Assembly (NCBI GenBank): GCA_014529385.2
Contig: CM043967.1
Coordinates: forward strand, 82,778,278 to 82,842,277
Reading direction: 5' to 3'
DNA from: Adiantum capillus-veneris
Taxonomy: Eukaryota; Streptophyta; Polypodiopsida; Polypodiales; Pteridaceae
Length of the DNA stretch: 64,000 nucleotides
Positions 54,755 through 64,000 of this stretch are shown here, in pieces (positions within the stretch are counted from its first letter, which is position 1; every line of letters begins with the position of its first letter). A program made the translations under genes and the position numbers. The notes under the pieces were generated by a model. It searched no databases, was not told where the DNA came from, and was given only the letters and a program-made list of their open reading frames with translations.

Positions 54755-57747
54755 ACGAGATTGAGCAGGTGAAACATCTAAGAGGTTTAGTGGAGGAGAC
54801 TCAAAGGAAACTAGAACCAGAACCCATGCATGTCAAAATTCATGACACAGTGTTTCCCATGCAAGTTCATCCACCCCACATGAACCATAGACCGTTAGCC
54901 ATATCTAGTATCATCCAAGAAGGGAGTGAGGACGGGACATCAGAAAGTGAGCATACACCTTTCTTGTTGGAAAGGATGTTTAACAAAGGAATACCTGATC
55001 CCATTGAGGAATATGAGATTCCATCCTCACCAGTTCCTAGTCAAGGACCTACACCCTGCAAAATGCCAATGAATGTTGCCAAACTAGTGGACTTCATGTC
55101 TTCTGAGGTCCGAACCACGATCATAGCAAAGCTGTATGGAGATCCTGAGTTATTCTTTGCACTTTGAGCATTCCTTAACGGAGAGCTACAAACGGGATTA
55201 CCGCAGTTTGCGCAACCAAATAGGCCTGACTCGATTATGATTGATGAGGAAAATCATGTGCAATCACTTGATTTAGATGGAAACGAGTCTGTGATCGAGG
55301 TACCCATTAACGAATTAGGGCAGTATTTTGAAGGCGACGAGTCTAATGCGACCCTACCCATCACTACCAAGGGATTAACTATAAAGGGAATTCTTGATGG
55401 TGGTGCGGGAGTTAGCATCGTTACAAAAGATTGTTGGGAATCCATGGGAAAACCCCGCCTCAGTGTTACTAACATTGTGGTAAAGATGGCAAATGGTACC
55501 ATAGCCAAACCTATGGGGATGCTCAAGGATCTTAAGATCAAAGTTCTAGGACACAAGGTACGACATACGTTCATTGTAATGGATTTCTCTAAACACCTTA
55601 TGTCATATGAAATGATTTTAGGACGACCATTCATGAGGGAAGCACAAATGGTTCACGATTGGTCTAAAAATCATGTCTATTTGCAATTCCAAGACTCTGT
55701 CCTTAGAGTGGATTTGGTGACTGGTAAGGTACACCCCTTAGGGAGTAAAACCATTATTGATCATCGCTCTGACACCACAGTTCACTCGGCCCCACTAAAA
55801 TATTGTTACACTTGTAAGAAGGATACATACATTGGCCAAAATTCTCCTTACATGGATGTGTTACCGGGTATGACGGAATCAGACAACGTAGACTGGGTAC
55901 ACCTAGCTGCAACCATAGATACCTGGGAAAATAGAGGAACCACTTGGGTCACACCAGAGGGGGAAGAGGTACCACAAATTGCACCTCTGAACATGATAAG
56001 TGCCATACATGCATCTTCTAAGGGCAAGGCAATTGTAGACCAATCTGACAGTGACACCGATAGCTCAATAGAAGACTTTGACCAACACGACTCAGACACG
56101 GACTCCCAGAGTGAAACGGATTCTGAATCTCATGAATTAGAGAGTGGAGCAAGTTCAGAGTCAAAACATTCGGAAGGACCGAGCACACCAACCGATGATA
56201 GCTCCTCCGAGAGTGAAGAGGACACCAATGAGGACTCCTTTAGTGAGCCAGATCTAAATGCAAATCAAAAGCAGGTCTCAAATAAGAAAAAGAAAAACTT
56301 TAAGAGGCGTCGATATCGAGCCAATGTACGTGCTAGGATAAAAAAGAAGAGATCCTCAGCAGAATGGCTCAGTTATATAGGAGCATGTGATGCTCATCGT
56401 AAATTGGTAGACGATTGGGGTGAATATCTCCAAAATGTTATGTGGTGTAGACCACGACCCCATGACATAGCCCAATCAGAGATCATAGACAAGACAAAGT
56501 TGAGCCGCACTGCAAGGAGGCATCAAAACCAAGAGTTAGCTCGACAACACAAGAAAGCAGAAATGGAAGCACAGACCAAAGCACAACCAAAATCCACAGA
56601 CTTGCATCCTACACCAGAACATTTCAAATCTTACACCACAGGGGAAGCAAAGGTTGTGTACACAAAAGCCCAAAGAATACCTATCGATGGGAATAATGGA
56701 ATCTATGATGGTCCGGCAATAGTTAAAGAAATAGAATTAGCCGACCCCGGTGAAGAATCAAAACCTGTTTTTATTGCCCAAGACCTCACAGAAGTTGAAG
56801 AGGCGGTCCTCAAAGAGCTTCTCAAGGAATTCAAGGACATATTCGCTTGGACATACCATGATATGAAAGGTGTTCCACCTTCTGTGGTCCAACATACAAT
56901 CCCTATGATTAGCACTGCGAAGCCCGTACAACAAAGACCCTACCCGATGAATCCTAAGTACGCAAGGATCATTCAAGAAGAACTAGAAAAGCTTATCAAA
57001 TGTGGGTTCATATATCCTATTGAACACTCTGAATGGGTGTCTCCAATAGTTATCGTGCCAAAAAAGAATGGGAAACTCAGGGTGTGCGTGGACCTCAAAA
57101 AAGTTAATGCAGCTACTAGAAGAGACCATTACCCCCTACCATATTCCGAACATGTACTCTAAAGAGTTGCAGGCAAGGAAGCTTATAGCTTTCTAGATGG
57201 GTACTCAGGCTACAACCAAATCACGATAGCGCTAGAGGACCAAGCTAAAACTGCCTTCATCACAGAATTTGGCGTGTTTGCATTTCGTGTGATGGCTTTT
57301 GGCTTAACAAATGCCCTTGCTACATTCCAACGATTAATAAACACTGCTTTTAAAGAATATTTGAGAGAGTTTTGTGAAGCTTTCTTAGACGACCTTTGTG
57401 TTTACTCTTCTTGGAAAGAACATCTATCATGTTTGCGGAAGGTGTTTGAAAAGTGTAGGTTATATCGTATCTCATTGAACCCGTTCAAATGCCAATTTTG
57501 GGTCAAGCATGGAGTTATTTTAGGGCATATAGTATCTAAGAATGGTATCTCAACCGATGAGAGCAAAATTAAAGTGATTCTAGATTTACCACCACCAACC
57601 AATTACAAGGGAGTTCAAAGGTTCATGGGACACGTGGGTTATTATCGACGGTTTATTTTATTTTTCGCTGAGATAGGACGTCCTTGTACAAGCTTCTCAT
57701 TGAATTTAAATGGACTGAAGAGTGTGACCAGGCCTATGAACAATTGA
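54724..57747 (+). pseudogene. pol: Element E Pol: protease and reverse transcriptase, two nonsense codons
   Basis: The frame is -1 relative to gag and opens at 54724, overlapping gag. Stops are TGA at about 55165 and TAA at about 57160; otherwise it is open. Protease: GILDGGAGVSIVTKDCWESM then MILGRPFM. A long Ser/Asp/Glu-rich and Lys-rich linker follows (56040-56550). RT: EWVSPIVIVPKKNGKLRVCV, AYSFLDGYSGYNQI, MAFGLTNA, catalytic FLDD in EAFLDDLCVYSS, and LGHIVSKNGISTDE. A one-base loss near 57682 shifts the frame at the thumb. Confidence 0.88.
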
Positions 57748-58397
57748 AGAAAACACTAGCAAGTGCTCTGATTTTAAGGACACCTAACTGGGATGTCATT
57801 TTCCATGTGCATATTGATGCATCAAACTTTGCTATTGGGTGTGTTCTCACTCAACCAGGAAAGAACCATCCTAATATAACAAAGAAAGCATACAAGTGGG
57901 TCCCTAAATCTTCTTTACTGACCGTGGCTGATGCTAAAAAACGGAAGCCTCATAAGAAACGTCCCACTCGCTCCAAGAAATGTAAGAAAACGTGGCGCTG
58001 GATTTCTAAACGACTATTAAAAGCCCAAGGATACTATGATGGAAATGAGAAAATTTGGGTACCTAAACGTAAAATGTGTCCTTCCCTATCGACAACAAAC
58101 CCATATGAGTCAAACAGTGTAACGCTAAAGCCAATGGCAGACCGTGGGAAGGGAAAGATCACAGAATGCTACACACCTAGTCCAGAGCTAGTTTGGGCTC
58201 CAAGGCAAACCCAATTTATTCCACCTAGCTCAGGAAGGGGGGAGTTCCATGAAGCTTCTAGCTTCTCATGTAATACATCCATAGAGGTAAAAGCTTCTAC
58301 ACAGCCTCCATCTATAGTAATGGACCTCAATGAAGCTACAAAAGAATCCACACCTCCCAGTGTTCAAGAGTCACCTGATAAACCACTTCAAGTTTGA
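57684..58397 (+). pseudogene. Element E RNase H start fused to a basic post-pol segment
   Basis: The frame continues RT (EFKWTEECDQAYEQLKKTLA) into RNase H (HVHIDASNFAIGCVLTQPGK). At about 57870 it runs directly into a Lys/Arg-rich segment (KKRKPHKKRPTRSKKCKKTW, KRLLKAQGYYDGNEKIWVPK) and a Pro/Ser-rich tail ending at 58397. The rest of RNase H and all of integrase, over 2 kb in relatives, are absent without a frame break. The fused basic segment resembles a post-integrase region. Confidence 0.7.
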
Positions 58398-58542
58398 TCC
58401 TGGGAGAGTACCTTACCACCCTTGCAACTTGACGAGGCACCTAGGGTAATAGAAAACTACTAGCAAAAATCCTCACCTATTACCAACTGGAACAATTGGT
58501 TTCAAAGGGTGACAAGCTCATTTCAAACGGTATGATCTACCC

Positions 58543-58781
58543 AAGGAAGGGGGGAGTGTTTGTGGACATCCATCATTCACTTGCTTCCCTCTCAACCTTT
58601 CTCCCTGACCTCTTAATCTCCGATCTTAGGGAATGTATATATAAAGCCTTATACTCACAAAAACAAGATAAAAAAGTAAAAGAGCAAGAGCCATCACACA
58701 AATCATAAAAACAAATTATGCACAAGAACACGACCCTTGTAATATTTGCACTCTAACCATCATCTATTTGCATGTACAGAT
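58543..58781 (+). promoter_or_regulatory. Internal purine tract, TATA box and splice acceptor before the E 3' ORF
   Basis: A purine run AAGGAAGGGGGGAG (58543-58556) is followed by GTATATATAAAG (58635-58646), an A-rich stretch and TTTGCATGTACAG|AT with the acceptor AG at 58778-58779, two bases before the next ATG. The 3' ORF could be made from an internal promoter or from RNA spliced from the LTR donor at 50386. Evidence is motif order only. Confidence 0.45.
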
Positions 58782-59204
58782 ATGGCTAGTACGCTAGAGT
58801 CATCCACTCCTGCCTTGGGTGAGAGGTACCCTCGTTACTTTTCACAAATATTTCACATGGTCTTTCCAGTGCTTGCATGTGAATGGGATTTGATAGGTAC
58901 GCTAGCATGTGAGAGGAATTTTGAGGAGTTAGAATGGCTGATACGTCTCTTGACCACGTCTGATCCATACTTAGTAGAGAGCGTTTCTCCCATTGCACAA
59001 GCCTACCCTTTTGACCAAGATGACTATAGGCGTCTAGTGACCTTCTTAGTAAACATGGGCACCTATGATGAAGAAGAAAATTTACATGACTACACGAATG
59101 GCACATATGGTCTCATGGATGATGACTTTGTTTATCTCGACGACGAGGATAGGGATTTAGCCTTAGGGTTTCCCCCCAACCTCTACAATATCCTATTCCC
59201 TTGA
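58782..59204 (+). CDS. Element E 3' ORF, acidic protein of unknown function
   Basis: 140 codons from the ATG at 58782 (the frame extends upstream only to a TTG). It starts MASTLESSTPALGERYPRYF and includes FEELEWLIRLLTTSDPYLVE and FDQDDYRRLVTFLVNMGTYD. It ends in a strongly acidic tail (LMDDDFVYLDDEDRDLALGF). No signal peptide, transmembrane helix, zinc motif or catalytic signature is seen, so it is not an obvious envelope protein. It is intact in a young element. I do not recognise its family. Confidence 0.6.
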   Translation: MASTLESSTPALGERYPRYFSQIFHMVFPVLACEWDLIGTLACERNFEELEWLIRLLTTSDPYLVESVSPIAQAYPFDQDDYRRLVTFLVNMGTYDEEENLHDYTNGTYGLMDDDFVYLDDEDRDLALGFPPNLYNILFP

Positions 59205-60574
59205 CTCTTTAGGGGGAGTGCAAATAATTAGGTTAGGGTTCCTTATGTTTTTTGTTGTGTTCAATAAGTGTTGGTACCTTTTCCCACTAATGTGCCTCCT
59301 GGAGGTATTCCTTTTGTTTCCTAGTGTGTACAAGAGCGTGTTGCTATTGATAGGATTTGGACCTTCATGGAACCTTTCTCTCGTTCACACTTCAAATCAA
59401 GCGCGACCATCAACACAAACAGGTGTTTTATGTCCATTAGCATTGCCCTTATCTTTTTGCATCCATGTTTGTCTGCTTTGATTGTGATTGGTAGCATAAT
59501 ATTCAGTCCATTTGCTTAGTATCAAACATTTAATTCAATGTAATGTTTTGTCATAATCACTTGTCTAGGTTTAAAAATCAAGCAGTCCGACTAAGCTAGT
59601 TTGACCAAGCTAGGTATTAGAAATCTTCTCTTAATACCATGGGGGATGCCTTCCTAATAAGCAATGGTTACTTAGGTTCTTAATCCGATTTAGGCAGCAT
59701 TGTGTGAAATGTACTAGGGCTTTCTAGTGGGCTTAACCCTATTGACCTTTAGCTTAAGTATTATAAAGGGAGTTTACTAATGTGATGAGCCTGGGGAGGG
59801 TAACAGTGTTATATGACCCCCCAAAGTTACAAAATTAAAACGCTGAAAATGAATAAACAAAAAATCAAAGTGCCACAATGTAAAATTTTAAGCTGGAAGA
59901 GAAATCCCTGCTTAAATTGGTACTTCACTCACATGTATCGCCTATGGTACTAGAGCCCTAGAGGTTCCCAGTGTGGGCGCTTTTCCTTGAAAATCAAAAA
60001 ACCCAAGGCATACAAAATAAGCACACACATCAAAATTGAATCAATGTGAAAAGACTTTGGGGGGTCAAAGAAGAGGTAATCAGTCAGGCGATGATTTCAT
60101 GAGAAATTCCTTTTATCGTAGCTTAACTACAAGGTCTTCTAGGTATAGCCTCTAGTCAACCCTCGAACATCAAATACTTGGCTCTCGTGATTAAACAACT
60201 TAATTGACCAGAAAAAATTGAGAAGTTACCCATGGTATTAATAGTCGAGCTCTAATGCCTTTTGACCGTTAAATTAGCGACCCCGGACTTGTTTAATTTT
60301 TTACCTTTACATCTGTTTATGCATTTGATTATATTGCAATTTAATGTTTATTGCTGACAAATTGTCTAAAATTCTGTTACCAATCAATTTGTCTGTCTAA
60401 AATTGCATATGATTTTTAATTGTATATGAGAATGCAATTACTGTGGCACTGTTGTTTGATTTTGCAGTGATTGAAGAAGGCTACGCACATCCATGTCGAC
60501 TGCTCTCCCATCTCGACGAACGAGCTTCAACTGGATAGCTTTCGAGGACGGAATCTACATCAGGAAGGGGCGCA
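59205..60574 (+). other. Element E 3' noncoding region and polypurine tract
   Basis: A second purine run TAGGGGGAGTG directly follows the 3' ORF (59210-59220). Then 1.3 kb without a credible ORF leads to the terminal PPT CAGGAAGGGGCGCA (60561-60574) at the 3' LTR. An imperfect repeat-like AT-rich stretch lies at 60290-60460. Confidence 0.65.
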
Positions 60575-61117
60575 TGTTAACCCTCACGGCACACGGACAC
60601 CCTATGATCTATAAACGTTGTATTGTTTAGAGTCAGGTACCGGGCTTGTCGGACCGATAGGAACAGGGTAAGGGTGATCGCCGATGACAGGCGCACTCTA
60701 ACTGGAATATTCAAGGAGTTAGTTGGCTAAGTATGGGCGCCCAAGTGTGAATGGGGTGAGCTCATATAAAAGCCACTAAACCTAATTTTTACTCATTCTC
60801 TCATTGTGCAATAGAAGCTGCTCTTGCTCCATCTCCACCTTCTCCTTCACCATCTCCTTGTGTGTGTGTGTACGTGTGAGAGAGAGAGAGAGAGTGTGAG
60901 AGTGTGTGTGTGATCGAGCATTGCGACGGCGGCGAGGCGGCTGAGCGCGGCGTAGCGGCGTCTCCCTCTTCTTCGCGGCGCGGGAATCCTTCATTCGCAA
61001 CTATGTAGGAAGGTGAGTGACACACCATTCTTCCTTGTGAGCTTGTCTTTTGTATGACTGTGTGCTAGGAGCCTTTGTGGCTCGCACACGGCGCGTAGCA
61101 AGTCCCTAGCCTTGACA
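60575..61117 (+). repeat. Element E 3' LTR
   Basis: Same length and ends as 49948-50490, with TATAAAAG, the GT/GA microsatellite and the AAG|GTGAGT donor conserved. It is followed by AAGAC. Confidence 0.97.
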
Positions 61118-61122
61118 AAGAC

Positions 61123-62587
61123 TATCAATTCAGAAGATTCAGGTTCAGTTAGATGTAGCAAATGCCTCCCTACAATACTCAGAGCAAAGAACAAATGATC
61201 ACGAAATTTTCCTACGGAAAATCAGAGAAAATCCCACAGTGGCCTTGATGAAAGGCACAGACGAGGTCTACAAGGCATTAGAGAAGAAGAATAAAGACCT
61301 TCAGCTCGAGCTTAAATTGGAGCAGTCTCAGCATAGAGAACTGGATTTGATGTGGGTCCAAAGAGAAGACGAGCTGCTGAAAGAAATAGTAGAACTTAAA
61401 AGAGTCAACCAGCTATTGAGAGAGGGACGATCGAAAACACAAGAAGAGGTAGGCACTTTGGAGCAGTCTCACAGGTAGATATCCCCTCAGTTTCATTTGC
61501 TGAGATAGAGACGCATTCTGCAGAATAGCCAAGTGGTGAGGAGGAGTTTCAAGTACACATTATCAAAACGGACACAGTGCCAATGGTTCAGCTCTCAACG
61601 GCTGAGGAAGATGCACCAGGAGAAGATTACACAAGAGGTAGATGAGCAGTGGAAGGTAGCAATGGATTGGGAGCAGAGAGTTCTTCACTCCGTCAATGTT
61701 ACACAACTCACTCCCAATCAAATCAATGTGCATGGCACGAACAATCCCTGCCCTATCCTCTGATTAAAGTGGAGTTGCTACAAGTTAAAGAGAGGCTTTA
61801 CACAGACATGCAAGTCGAGGGTGCAAATCAACACCACCCGAAGTGGAGGCTAAGCTGGTTGAACAAGAATCCAAGGTATTTGATTCTGTTCACAAGAGCA
61901 CTTGCGGCCCTGCAAAAGGATACTACTTTCTATCATGTACCAAGAGTAAGGACTTTGCAAGCACATGAGGCACTAATAAAGAAGCGACCAACTTGGCTGA
62001 ATTACCCCAGATTGCCTGCTCCAAAAAAGGGACCACCGACAGAGGAGTACATGGTGAAAACCCTAACGGGTGCCATGTCCTTCTTGAAAAGTCTACCAGA
62101 TTTATCATGTGCAATGTTATACAAAATCTTCCAAATGCTGCTCACCTGCATTGAAGTATTCCATGAGGCAAATCAAGTAGGCACCCCGTGGATGTCATTC
62201 CTCGAGGGTAACAAAGGGTTGTGCTATGATCTCACTGGGCAACCTTCCAAAGAAGTCCTCTATGGCTTCTACACTAGATGTATGTTTTTACCTTCTAACA
62301 ATATGCTAGCGTTTGAGGAAGCATTCTACATAGGGTTCTTCACTTAGCAAACAAAAATATTTGGGCTAGTGATTAGCAACCTGACATCACGATTTGTACG
62401 CTACTCAACACTGGAGCTGAAAAACAAAGTCACTATGCAGTTCTTGCAAGTTCCAGATAAACAGAGGAAGATCAGATACAAAAAGGCACTAAATGCGCTT
62501 AAAGACTGCCTCGCTAGCCTTCAACCCAAAGACTACTTCAGCCCATAAAGCTGTGTCAAGGGACGACACATGCGAGGAGGGGGGGAA
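61123..62587 (+). pseudogene. Element D2 ORF3, second part, and PPT
   Basis: Continues the coiled coil interrupted by element E (GTDEVYKALEKKNKDLQLEL, KEIVELKRVNQLLREGRSKT) and the C-terminal domain (HPKWRLSWLNKNPRYLILFT, WMSFLEGNKGLCYDLTGQPS, MLAFEEAFYIGFFT). A TAG at about 62345 replaces a Trp codon of D1. Coding ends at DYFSP with TAA at about 62546. The PPT is 62574-62587. Confidence 0.75.
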
Positions 62588-63515
62588 TGTTAGCAGCAAG
62601 CTAACATGGATACCATGGATACCATTTTTCAGAGCTCTGATTGTAAAGACACTTATTATTTTTGATAAATCGAGAATATTGTAACTCTTATTTCTTCAGA
62701 TAAACCTTGTAATTGATGAACCGGGGCTACAAGCTTCCACATTGTATCAACCTGTCATTATCTATCTTTAGTTAGAGCTACCAAATTATTCGTTTTGACC
62801 ACCAAAAACCTTGGCTAAGGTATAAAAGACAATTTTTGTAAGTTTTTGGATAATGAAATACACAGTGTGAGCTAACGGTGCTCACTTCTCTCCTTCTCCC
62901 GCTTCCTACTCTCTCACCGGTTGTCACATTGCAGTCGTGCATTTGTTGCATTGCAACCACAGGTAAGAGCCCTACGCATTGACGTAAACACATCACAATA
63001 TTTCGTATCTTTTGGCGTCACAAATGACCTTCGGCCTAATTTCATCATAAGTAGGAATTTACACTTCAAAATCAAAAATTAAGCATAGGCGGGGTATTGG
63101 GGCATCATTGCTAAGCATTTAGGTGCATTCCGAGTCGAAAACGACTAGGTCAAAAATCCATTGTTGTTAATAATTACGATTTTGGAACTTGATCTAAAGT
63201 GGGGTATGAGACCATAAGCATGTATTCTTAGGTCTTATAAACTTGTCCTAAAAGTTTTGTTATGTTTGGATGTCATTTGATGCTATAACGGATGTAATTT
63301 GTTTACTGATGAGCGATTGGCTTTTGGTGATTTCAGTCACCTGAGTGTAGCTTGAGTTAGATTTGAGTTGTTTGTTGTTTTCCGAGAGATTGACAACCTC
63401 TCGTAGCCTCTATGCACTAGTCAAGTCAGTTTCGTCCCATGGATTGACAATTTAATTGAGGTTCTCGCTAAAACTGCAATAAGATAGGATAGTGAGGTTA
63501 AACTACCGTCCCACA
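62588..63515 (+). repeat. Element D2 3' LTR
   Basis: TGTTAGCAGCAAGCTAACA ... CGTCCCACA, 928 bp, with TATAAAAG near 62821 and donor consensus CAG|GTAAGAG at 62960-62969. It is followed by TAGCC, the right target duplication. Confidence 0.92.
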
Positions 63516-64000
63516 TAGCCCCTTTGTTTCTACCCTAGCACAACCCAACGCTCATTCTTCTCCCTTACAATCATAGTTATATCTACCTACCGTTGCTCAC
63601 CCTCTAAAACTTTTGGCAGCCACCTAGGTTCAACCATGTGCTTCCCCTAATAAAACTTTTCATGTTTACCTCTGGTTTCTTGAACACTCTTGCACTCGGA
63701 CAACAAGATGCTATTGTGGCATGTCTGCCAGCTTAACCAATATTCTAGCTTTTTCTCCCCTAGTACTTCCTCATATTAAATGATCAGTTTAACATGAGAA
63801 AATCATTTAGGAGAATTAGATATTAGTTATTATGACATTACCTCTCTCTTGAAATCATAGTCGTGCTCAACTATGGGGAAAAGAAGATAAAGCCTATTCA
63901 TTAATCCTTTTTCTAGCGGGTAGAGGATCCTTATCTTACCCTATGACATCATTCCAGAATGGATGACTAATCCATTTGGTGCTTGAGAGCGTAATCTTCC
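63516..64000. other. Right flank of D2, unassigned
   Basis: After TAGCC there is no convincing ORF. 63661-63722 repeats 43449-43509. The remainder (63723-64000) shows no recognisable domain, LTR end or RNA gene. Confidence 0.5.

Larger units (their letters stand above)
49948..61117 (+). mobile_element. Element E: young non-autonomous Tat/Athila-type element
   Basis: LTRs 49948-50490 and 60575-61117, both 543 bp, differ at about 14 positions (about 2.6%), nearly all transitions. A perfect duplication AAGAC flanks it (49943-49947 and 61118-61122). It has a PBS, a long intact gag, a pol cut inside RNase H, and a 3' ORF. Integrase is missing. It lies within D2 ORF3, so it is younger than D2. Confidence 0.97.
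43517..63515 (+). mobile_element. Element D2: deleted D-family element with nested insertions
   Basis: LTRs 43517-44459 and 62588-63515 are flanked by a perfect 5-bp duplication TAGCC (43512-43516 and 63516-63520). Native content is PBS, palindrome leader, gag ends only, and ORF3, then PPT. Relative to D1 it lacks gag codons (D1 22804-24635) and everything from D1 29754 to 39125, including all of pol. It is enlarged by a solo LTR (44594-45387), an LTR fragment (48027-48447) and element E (49948-61117). Confidence 0.93.

Noticed and set aside
51580-54777. Antisense ORFs over element E gag
   Set aside because: They are shadows of a long, well-supported sense frame and show no domains.
58782-59204. 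Envelope gene in element E
   Set aside because: There is no signal peptide, transmembrane helix or fusion-like region. Position alone is not sufficient.

Overview
The window is plant nuclear DNA made almost entirely of nested, mostly decayed LTR retrotransposons. I see no host protein gene, tRNA, rRNA or CRISPR array. The plant assignment rests on three things: Ty3/gypsy polymerases of the non-chromoviral Tat/Athila type, primer-binding sites of the TGGCGCC class, and in one element a second, archaeal-type RNase H, a trait known from plant Tat elements. The density of nesting suggests a large-genome vascular plant. A fern or gymnosperm would fit, but that is an inference.

Left third (1-19993). 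An LTR fragment (1-655) and the 3' tip of another plus-strand element (656-958) precede an old minus-strand Ty3/gypsy element, C. Its integrase reading frame is split by element A (1065-6609), and the rest of C occupies 6610-11370. Element B (11682-19412) belongs to the same family as A. It is inserted in another minus-strand coding fragment whose frame resumes on the far side. A has lost RT, RNase H and integrase. B keeps gag, protease, RT and both RNases H, but its integrase core is deleted.

Middle (19994-43078). Element D1 is a very large plus-strand element. It has a promoter-less 5' LTR, a leader with four copies of a long palindrome, gag, a protease-RT-RNase H-integrase pol, and a post-integrase extension. 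A second palindrome-bearing region with promoter-like signals follows, then a third long coding region (ORF3) ahead of the 3' LTR. A 4.57-kb TG...CA sequence carrying a 152-bp tandem array is inserted between D1 gag and pol. It looks like the solo LTR of a long-LTR element.

Right third (43079-64000). Only 438 bp after D1 lies D2 (43517-63515), flanked by a perfect TAGCC duplication. D2 has lost most of gag and all of pol but keeps ORF3. It holds a solo LTR (44594-45387, TSD AGATT), a primer-binding LTR fragment (48027-48447), and the youngest element, E (49948-61117, TSD AAGAC, LTRs about 2.6% diverged). E has a 1081-codon gag, a pol that lacks the end of RNase H and all of integrase, and a separate small acidic 3' ORF with its own TATA box and splice acceptor.

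The most unusual feature is the D family. It combines two tandem HHCC zinc modules before the integrase core, a selected-looking ORF3 of unknown function, and spaced palindromes in front of both gag and ORF3, each array lying downstream of a consensus splice donor.
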